From assembly GCA_030595185.1 (NCBI GenBank), contig JAUVDT010000013.1, positions 1-33,040 on the forward strand: DNA of 33,040 nucleotides, given 5' to 3'. The stretch comes from Gammaproteobacteria bacterium (GTDB taxonomy: Bacteria; Pseudomonadota; Gammaproteobacteria; SZUA-229). The notes under the pieces are model-generated. The model saw only the letters and a list, made by a program, of their open reading frames with translations. It ran no database searches and had not been told where the DNA came from. Below, in pieces: positions 27,898 to 33,040 of this stretch. The translations under genes and the position numbers were made by a program. Positions within the stretch are counted from its first letter, which is position 1; every line of letters starts with the position of its first letter.

Positions 27898-28488
27898 ATG
27901 TCACCTCTTTTACAACAAATGATTGATGCTTTACGTTGCTTGCCCGGGGTTGGTCCAAAATCTGCTCAGCGTATGGCATTTCATTTGTTGGAAAGAAACC
28001 GTGATGGCGCTCTAAAACTGTCAGCTGTGCTCAAACAAGCCGTTGAGGATATAGGCCATTGCAAACAGTGCCGAACCTTCACAGAATATGATGAATGCCA
28101 AATTTGTTCAGACTTGTCGCGAGATGAGTCTGTGCTGTGCGTTGTCGAAACGCCGGTTGACGTGCTTGCAATCGATCAAGCAACGGGTTTTCGCGGTAAA
28201 TATTTTGTTTTAATGGGACATTTGTCACCATTGGATGGTATTGGGCCCGCAGAGCTGGGTTTGGATAAATTAGAACAGCGATTTGAGCAAGATAAGATCA
28301 AAGAAGTTATTCTTGCGACCAATCCAACGGTTGAAGGTGAAGCAACAGCTCATTACATCAGTGAAATGGCAATAGAGCAGGGTATTTCAGCTTCGCGTAT
28401 CGCGCATGGTGTGCCTTTAGGCGGAGAACTAGAATATATTGATAGTGGCACACTGGCGCATGCATTCAGTGGCCGAAAACTTATATAG
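27898..28488 (+). CDS. recR: Recombination mediator RecR
   Basis: RecR acts with RecO (and RecF) to load RecA on SSB-coated DNA during gap repair. The 196 residues contain the N-terminal helix-hairpin-helix [20 protein letters not shown], the four-cysteine zinc finger [16 protein letters not shown], and a TOPRIM domain starting [16 protein letters not shown] with the conserved [11 protein letters not shown]. The Walker-B-like C-terminal segment [20 protein letters not shown] follows. Length and motifs are normal. It is the last gene of the dnaX-ybaB-recR block. Confidence 0.97.
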   Translation: MSPLLQQMIDALRCLPGVGPKSAQRMAFHLLERNRDGALKLSAVLKQAVEDIGHCKQCRTFTEYDECQICSDLSRDESVLCVVETPVDVLAIDQATGFRGKYFVLMGHLSPLDGIGPAELGLDKLEQRFEQDKIKEVILATNPTVEGEATAHYISEMAIEQGISASRIAHGVPLGGELEYIDSGTLAHAFSGRKLI

Positions 28489-28606
28489 AACACCTCTCTT
28501 CAACTGTACTGACTCCAAGCTTAAACTAACAACTTGAAATATGATTAATAAGTAACCTAACTGATGGCTACAAATAGTACAGAGCATACATTGAAAGGCT
28601 TTATTT

Positions 28607-28829
28607 TTTACCGCAAATAAACGCGAATACACGCAAAAAAGTCAAAACCTCTTTTATAATAAAAAACACCGTCATTCCGGCGTGCTTTTAGCCGGAATCT
28701 AGCGCCTTTAGTTTTTAAGTCATTGGATTCCGGTTAAAATACTACCGGAATGACAAGCTCTTTATTTTGTATAAATAACCCTAAAGTCTTTTGACTTTTT
28801 TGCGTGTATTCGCGTTCATTTGCGGTAAA
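28607..28829. repeat. Nested MITE-like inverted repeat
   Basis: Outer arms of 41 bases (28607-28647 and 28789-28829; core CGCGAATACACGC and its complement) match at 40 of 41 positions. They enclose an inner element with GTCATTCCGG (28671-28680) and CCGGAATGAC (28745-28754), plus internal GCCGGAATC (28691-28699) and GATTCCGG (28726-28733). This gives two short hairpins back to back. No transposase is encoded inside. It looks like one repetitive element inserted into another. Confidence 0.85.
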
Positions 28830-28951
28830 TATTTTTTAACTCTAACGACCGCTTAAGGATGATGTTGAGACATTCGAATTTTCAGGACATAACTAAAGAT
28901 ATACACGTGAACTTTTCACTCGGCTTCAATATCTGGCAAGTAGATATTCTC

Positions 28952-28960
28952 TGCTATACT
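28952..28960 (+). promoter_or_regulatory. Extended -10 promoter candidate
   Basis: TGCTATACT combines a TGn extension with a near-consensus -10 (TATACT) about 60 bases before the start of the hypothetical gene at 29023. No clear -35 is present at the normal distance, which extended -10 promoters can tolerate. Confidence 0.4.
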
Positions 28961-29022
28961 CAAATATCGGATAATTTCATATGTTTTTGCGTTTGCTTTG
29001 ATGATGGAGAAGCCTATCTAGC

Positions 29023-29379
29023 ATGTATGTTAATGCTGTCAGCTCATATTTTAATCCTTATGATGTGGCCCGTGTGGTCGGCGTTAGAGCCAGACCTGAG
29101 CAAACAGAAACGCGTGAAAAGCAGACGCTTCAGCAACCATCGCCAGAAAGAGTTATTCAGGGTGAAGTTCTAAGTCGTGAGCGACTGCAGAATAGTAAGT
29201 TATCCAGTACCAATGATGCATTATCAAACAGACAGTATAATGGTGACCAGCAACAGTCTGGGTTCGGTTTTAATTCTAACCAGGCGATCAACACCTATCT
29301 ATCCAATCAATCACGAGGTGAACAAATAGACCGTGAATCCAGTGATGCTAGTGATCAGCTAATTGATATTTATGTGTAA
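29023..29379 (+). CDS. Hypothetical protein, low-complexity and polar
   Basis: This 118-residue protein is not recognised. It begins MYVNAVSSYFNPYDVARVVGV, after which it is rich in Q, N, S, R and E with no hydrophobic core, so most of it is probably disordered. No signal peptide, membrane helix or known motif is visible. GGAGAAG (29006-29012) lies 10 bases before the ATG, and an extended -10 promoter lies upstream, which supports a real gene. It is followed 31 bases later by the HIT gene on the same strand. Codon use resembles the neighbours. Confidence 0.65.
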   Translation: MYVNAVSSYFNPYDVARVVGVRARPEQTETREKQTLQQPSPERVIQGEVLSRERLQNSKLSSTNDALSNRQYNGDQQQSGFGFNSNQAINTYLSNQSRGEQIDRESSDASDQLIDIYV

Positions 29380-29410
29380 CAATAAAATATAATAAAAAAG
29401 GGTTTAAGGA

Positions 29411-29755
29411 ATGAGTGATTGTCTATTTTGCAAAATTAATAACGGTGATATTTCAGCAGATATATTATATCAAGATGATGATGTAACTGTTTTTAAAGAT
29501 GTTAGCCCGCAAGCACCGGTACATTTTTTAGTGATTCCTAAAAAGCACATCACTACACTAAATGATTTAGAAAGTGATGATGAAGCGCTAATTGGAAAAA
29601 TGATGATAGCTGCAAAAAACGCAGCTGCAGATTTAGGTATAGCGGAAAGTGGGTTTCGTACTACCATGAATTGCAATTCAGATGGTGGGCAAAGTGTTTA
29701 TCATATTCATTTGCACGTATTAGGCGGTCGACAAATGAACTGGCCACCGGGTTAA
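29411..29755 (+). CDS. hinT: HIT-family purine nucleoside phosphoramidase (HinT-like)
   Basis: This 114-residue single-domain protein has the histidine-triad active site His98-x-His100-x-His102 in YHIHLHVLGGRQMNWPPG and an N-terminal CLFCKI as in HinT proteins. HinT hydrolyses adenosine 5'-monophosphoramidates and related adenylated compounds in the cytoplasm. AAAGGG (29397-29402) 8 bases before the ATG is the likely ribosome site. The stop codon directly abuts, with no gap, the stop codon of the convergent sensor kinase. Confidence 0.93.
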   Translation: MSDCLFCKINNGDISADILYQDDDVTVFKDVSPQAPVHFLVIPKKHITTLNDLESDDEALIGKMMIAAKNAAADLGIAESGFRTTMNCNSDGGQSVYHIHLHVLGGRQMNWPPG

Positions 29756-31678
29756 CTATTTTATTTCTTGTTCTACTGGAATGGTGAAAATAAAACAGGC
29801 GCCTTTGTTGTCTGTTTTTTGTGTGAATATCGTTCCATTGTGAAGTTTAATAATTTGAGCGCAAAGCGCTAAGCCCAAGCCAGTTCCACCTGCACTAGAT
29901 TGTGTTGCTGAACTCTCAATGAACTTATCAAAAATAGTCTCAAATTCATTCTCTGGTATACCAATGCCCTCATCATTGATCATAAATTTTGCCATATTCT
30001 TATCTTTGGTCTTCTCGATACTCAAATAAATATCGATAGAATTATTTTCAGGTGTGTATTTTATTGCGTTTGAAAGCAGCTTGTTTATAACTTGTGTAAT
30101 CATGTCTTCATCAAAACTTGCATTCAGAGAAGAGTTCTCACAGTGAATGGAAATAGAAAGTTTCTTTTCTTCCGATAATTGGCTTAATTGTTTTGTTGCA
30201 ATTGATGTGACTAGGTAAAGGTCGTTTTTCTTGATACTTAATTTACTTCTACCTGATTCTAGTCTGGCAAGGTCTAATAAATCACTTAATAAAAACAATA
30301 AGCGTTTACCACTTTGATTAATGGAGTCAAAATATAACAGAGACTTTTCTTGATCTAATTCTTTGTGTTTGTTTATTCCTAGTTCTGAAAAGTTTAAAAT
30401 TCCATGTAAAGGTGTGCGTAATTCATGTGACATATTCGCGAGAAATCTAGATTTTGCAATATTTGCTTTTATAGCCTTTGCAACAGCATTCTTGAGTTGA
30501 ATGTTTTGTGATTCTACCTGATTTTCAAGTTCGTTGAATGCTGTGACAATTCTCTGGGTTTCTTTTGATTGGTTTTGTGAAAAGCATTCTTTTTTATTGC
30601 CAAATGCTTTTTGTTTCATTACGTTAGCAATGTCAATAATAGGTTTGAATATCATTAATTCGAGTGATACAAGAAGGATGGCTATAAATACTAAAAATAC
30701 AGTTATTATTATGGCTAAAATATAAAAAAGATTTTCACTACTGTCTTTAAACTCATTAGTAATTGTTTTTTTCTGCTGGCTAAGGTGTTTGCGGTGTTCG
30801 ATTAACAAAGCTGAAATAGACTCTATTGAAGGGATGATTTGTTGTTCCATTAATCGGAGGTCTTCTTGCCAATGATCGGATTCGCTAGTTTCTCTTAAGC
30901 GAATAAAATCCAGGTACCATTTGTTTTGTAATTTTTTTATTTCTCTAATTGCACCTGGTCCATCGAAACTATCTGATTCGTTTTCATACAGTGCTCCTAG
31001 GTGATTCAGTTTTTTTAATAAAATAAGATGGAAGTCAGTTAATGAGTTTGCCTGGCTAACCAAAATCTCATTTGAAAATGAGGCTAAGCGGTTAGCCATA
31101 TATATTCTGGATTGTGATATTTCTTTTTCAATGAGTATTCTGGTTTTTAATACCTCACTATAAGTTTGTTTTGATTTTGGTTCAAAATCACCATCTTCAA
31201 TTTCACGTTGTAATTCATTAAGAAGGCCTTTAATTTTACTCTGTACTTGTGCCATGCTATTAGCAGATATGGACATGCCGGGATATTGAAGATTGGCATC
31301 GGTACGAATTTCAATCAGTGTTATAACCATAGGTTGTAATTCATTAAAGCTACTTTGCAATGTGTTTTCTAAATCTTTTACATCTAATAAATGAATGTAC
31401 TTAATGGTGTTAGCAACATCTGAATGAATACGCGTAACATTTTTTTTTGGGTGAAGCAGGAAAAGATCAATAGAACGATATATATTGGAAATACTGGTTC
31501 TAATTTTTTCATGGATAGTTAGTTGCTTATCAATTTTTAGTAAGTTTTGTGTGGCAAACTCATTTTTTTCCGATAGGCGAAGATAAGTGTTGAAGACAAA
31601 TCCAATAATAATAGTCGCTAATATTAATGTCAGGCTGAAATAGCGAGTTCGAAGACTGGGTGTTTTCTGGGTAATCAC
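29756..31678 (-). CDS. Membrane sensor histidine kinase
   Basis: This 640-residue sensor kinase has TM1 (about 15-32), a long helical periplasmic domain (about 33-312) with coiled-coil character, and TM2 (about 314-340). A HAMP-like segment (FKPIIDIANVMKQKAFG) leads to HisKA with His418 in FLANMSHELRTPLHGILNF. The HATPase has N box INKLLSNAIKYTPE, G1 DEGIGIP and G2 GGTGLGLALCAQI. No receiver or Hpt domain is attached, and no response-regulator gene is adjacent, so it is an orphan here. The start is GTG at 31678; upstream in-frame options are blocked, and the ATG just upstream is out of frame. It probably sends phosphate to a regulator encoded elsewhere. Confidence 0.92.
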   Translation of the reverse strand: MITQKTPSLRTRYFSLTLILATIIIGFVFNTYLRLSEKNEFATQNLLKIDKQLTIHEKIRTSISNIYRSIDLFLLHPKKNVTRIHSDVANTIKYIHLLDVKDLENTLQSSFNELQPMVITLIEIRTDANLQYPGMSISANSMAQVQSKIKGLLNELQREIEDGDFEPKSKQTYSEVLKTRILIEKEISQSRIYMANRLASFSNEILVSQANSLTDFHLILLKKLNHLGALYENESDSFDGPGAIREIKKLQNKWYLDFIRLRETSESDHWQEDLRLMEQQIIPSIESISALLIEHRKHLSQQKKTITNEFKDSSENLFYILAIIITVFLVFIAILLVSLELMIFKPIIDIANVMKQKAFGNKKECFSQNQSKETQRIVTAFNELENQVESQNIQLKNAVAKAIKANIAKSRFLANMSHELRTPLHGILNFSELGINKHKELDQEKSLLYFDSINQSGKRLLFLLSDLLDLARLESGRSKLSIKKNDLYLVTSIATKQLSQLSEEKKLSISIHCENSSLNASFDEDMITQVINKLLSNAIKYTPENNSIDIYLSIEKTKDKNMAKFMINDEGIGIPENEFETIFDKFIESSATQSSAGGTGLGLALCAQIIKLHNGTIFTQKTDNKGACFIFTIPVEQEIK

Positions 31679-31814
31679 AAATGGCTCATTAGTTTGTCGG
31701 TGGTTTAGTGCATATACATTATAGATAATAGTAGATTATTAATTGTTTATGCCCTTTCTCGACTAATAGGCTGATTTAGTTAAATAAATTGTCAACAAAT
31801 AGCTCCTTATAGGC

Positions 31815-31843
31815 TTGTTCTAATGCCGAATCTTGCATATAAT
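31815..31843 (+). promoter_or_regulatory. Sigma-70 promoter of tRNA-Val
   Basis: TTGTTC (31815-31820) and a perfect TATAAT (31838-31843) are separated by 17 bases. The predicted start is about 7 bases before the mature tRNA. Confidence 0.8.
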
Positions 31844-31856
31844 CCCACCGCTCTTT

Positions 31857-31933
31857 AGGCGCGTAGCTCAGTTGGTTAGAGTACCACCTTGACATGGTGG
31901 GGGTCGGTGGTTCGAATCCACTCGCGCCTACCA
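31857..31933 (+). tRNA. tRNA-Val, anticodon GAC
   Basis: The 77-base cloverleaf has acceptor stem AGGCGCG / CGCGCCT, discriminator A and encoded CCA. The anticodon stem CCACC / GGTGG closes loop TTGACAT, so the anticodon is GAC (valine, GUC/GUU). D-arm TAGCTCAGTTGGTTAGAG and T-arm GGTGG-TTCGAAT-CCACT are standard. It lies upstream of thrS. Confidence 0.97.
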
Positions 31934-31997
31934 ATTTTAATCTAGAGTCGTTTTTCTAGTAAAGATTGGTAGTCTGAAAAAGTCACTTTATTTAATT

Positions 31998-32026
31998 CTG
32001 ACTTTCAGTCGAAAATTTTTTATAAA
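31998..32026 (+). promoter_or_regulatory. Candidate sigma-70 promoter of thrS
   Basis: CTGACT (31998-32003) and TATAAA (32021-32026) are separated by 17 bases. A start near 32033 would give a leader of about 88 bases that contains both hairpins described next. Confidence 0.45.
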
Positions 32027-32045
32027 ATTGATCTAAAATTAACCC

Positions 32046-32101
32046 GACAATGACGCTCGTGTGTCATTGTCTTAAAACAAGTGGTCCTTTGTGTGGATCA
32101 C
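32046..32101 (+). promoter_or_regulatory. thrS leader with two tRNA-Thr anticodon-like hairpins (putative autoregulatory operator)
   Basis: Hairpin 1 is GACAATGAC (32046-32054) with GTCATTGTC (32063-32071), 9 bp, loop GCTCGTGT. Hairpin 2 is GTGGTCC (32081-32087) with GGATCAC (32095-32101), 7 bp with one G-U, loop TTTGTGT. Read as anticodon loops, they show U33 followed by CGU and UGU, both threonine anticodons, each followed by G. Hairpin 2 ends 9 bases before the Shine-Dalgarno AAGGGA (32110-32115). In E. coli, ThrRS represses its own mRNA by binding tRNA-like leader domains, so the same mechanism is inferred here. Confidence 0.6.
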
Positions 32102-32120
32102 CACTGAAAAAGGGAACAAT

Positions 32121-33040
32121 ATGCCTGTTATTACTTTGCCTGACGGTAGTCAGCGCTCATTTACTTCTGCTGTATCTGTCTTTGATGTTGCCTCTGAAAT
32201 TGGTCCTGGTTTAGCTAAAGCTACCCTGGCTGGTAAAGTCGATGGCGAGCTGGTTGATAGTTCGTATTTAATCGAAAACGATGCTGCACTGGAAATTATT
32301 ACCAATAAAAGTGAAGAAGCTTTAGAAGTATTGCGTCATTCTACTGCTCACTTAATGGCACAGGCTGTTAAAGAATTGTTTCCTACCGCTCAAGTAACGA
32401 TTGGTCCTGTTATCGATAATGGTTTCTTTTACGATTTCGATTACGAGCGTCAGTTTACCCCTGAAGATATAGAAGCCATTGAAAAGAAGATGAAAGAATT
32501 GGCGAAAGCTAATTTTACTGTCGAGCGTTCAGTGATGAGTCGTGATGACGCGGTTAAGTTCTTCCGCGATATGGGTGAAGAATACAAAGCGGAAATCATT
32601 GAGAGTATTCCTGCGGATCAAGAATTGTCTTTATACAAGCAGGGCGATTTTATTGATTTATGCCGTGGACCGCATGTACCCAGCACAGGCGCTATTAAAG
32701 CGTTTAAGTTAACTAAACTGGCGGGTGCTTACTGGCGCGGTGATTCGAAGAATAAAATGTTGCAACGTATCTACGGCACATCATGGCCTGATAAAAAGCA
32801 GCTGAAATCTTATCTACACCGTATAGAAGAAGCTGAAAAACGTGACCATCGCCGTATCGGTAAACAAATGGGCTTGTTTCATACCCAGGAAGAAGCGCCG
32901 GGTATGGTGTTCTGGCACGATCACGGCTGGACTGTTTATTTAGAAGTACAAGAATACATTCGTAAGGTGTTGCGTAAGCATGACTACAAAGAAATTCACA
33001 CACCATCGGTAGTTGATAGAACCTTGTGGGAAAAATCAGG
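32121..33040 (+). CDS. thrS: Threonyl-tRNA synthetase (3'-truncated by window edge)
   Basis: ThrRS charges tRNA-Thr. The first 306 residues are present and the frame stays open to the window end. The N-terminal TGS domain (1-61) starts [14 protein letters not shown]. The editing domain (about 62-225) carries His73 and His77 in [13 protein letters not shown], and Cys181 and His185 in DLCRGPHVP; these four residues hydrolyse mis-acylated Ser-tRNA-Thr. The linker [23 protein letters not shown] leads to the start of the catalytic core ([22 protein letters not shown]). AAGGGA 5 bases before ATG decides the start. The structured leader upstream is probably its operator. infC would be expected downstream, beyond the window. 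Confidence 0.97.
   Translation, partial: MPVITLPDGSQRSFTSAVSVFDVASEIGPGLAKATLAGKVDGELVDSSYLIENDAALEIITNKSEEALEVLRHSTAHLMAQAVKELFPTAQVTIGPVIDNGFFYDFDYERQFTPEDIEAIEKKMKELAKANFTVERSVMSRDDAVKFFRDMGEEYKAEIIESIPADQELSLYKQGDFIDLCRGPHVPSTGAIKAFKLTKLAGAYWRGDSKNKMLQRIYGTSWPDKKQLKSYLHRIEEAEKRDHRRIGKQMGLFHTQEEAPGMVFWHDHGWTVYLEVQEYIRKVLRKHDYKEIHTPSVVDRTLWEKS

Larger units (their letters stand above)
28489..29022. other. Intergenic region holding a nested inverted repeat
   Basis: No supported gene. Bases 28489-28606 show no recognisable structure. Bases 28607-28829 are the nested inverted repeat described separately. Bases 28836-29022 hold the upstream region of the next gene, including an extended -10 candidate (28952-28960). 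A reading frame opening at 28859 overlaps the following gene in another frame and is not considered real. Confidence 0.6.

Noticed and set aside
28859-29173. Open frame overlapping the start of the hypothetical gene at 29023
   Set aside because: It has no good ribosome site, contains the probable promoter of the downstream gene, and its product has no recognisable features.

Overview
The window reads as chromosomal DNA of an AT-rich, flagellated, free-living gammaproteobacterium. The basis is the flagellar run fliI-fliJ-fliK, the ffs / dnaX-ybaB-recR block, a tRNA-Val just upstream of thrS, a phosphate-type porin and many membrane sensory proteins. The exact genus cannot be read from the sequence. 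No phage, IS element or CRISPR array was found.

Layout. (1) 2-2570, + strand: end of the flagellar export ATPase fliI (cut by the window edge), fliJ, a sigma-54-like promoter, and fliK, closed by a strong bidirectional terminator. (2) 2769-15295, + strand: a compact 12-gene chemotaxis operon, cheY-cheA-cheW-mcp-cheW-parA-STAS-cheR-cheD-cheB-MCP-like-STAS. The core order and the receptor's C-terminal WxxF tether resemble the F7 / Che2 class known from Pseudomonas and Vibrio. The ParA-like ATPase, the two STAS proteins and the small membrane MCP-like protein are extras. No cheZ, cheC or cheX is present in the window. (3) 15318-16775, - strand: the lytic transglycosylase mltF. (4) 16776-17575: non-coding, with tRNA-Ser(GGA), a 22-bp-stem terminator and short repeats. 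(5) 17576-25367, - strand: a three-gene operon transcribed as REC-PAS-GGDEF-EAL protein, then porin, then hybrid histidine kinase. (6) 25536-28488, + strand: SRP RNA, dnaX, ybaB, recR. (7) 28489-29022: non-coding and dominated by a nested, MITE-like inverted repeat. (8) 29023-29755, + strand: a small hypothetical gene and a HIT protein, which abut a convergent sensor kinase (29756-31678, -). (9) tRNA-Val(GAC), then a structured leader and the first 920 bases of thrS.

How it works together. Regions 1 and 2 build and steer a flagellum. The receptor, two CheWs and CheA form the array; CheR, CheB and CheD tune it; ParA may position it. The most interesting unexplained parts lie here. One is a STAS protein with a histone-H1-like lysine tail and three xWxxF repeats, encoded between parA and cheR. 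Another is an MCP-like protein with a CheZ-like DxxxQ motif in a cluster that otherwise lacks a CheY phosphatase. A third lead is the thrS leader, where two consecutive hairpins carry tRNA-Thr anticodon-like loops (CGU and UGU).
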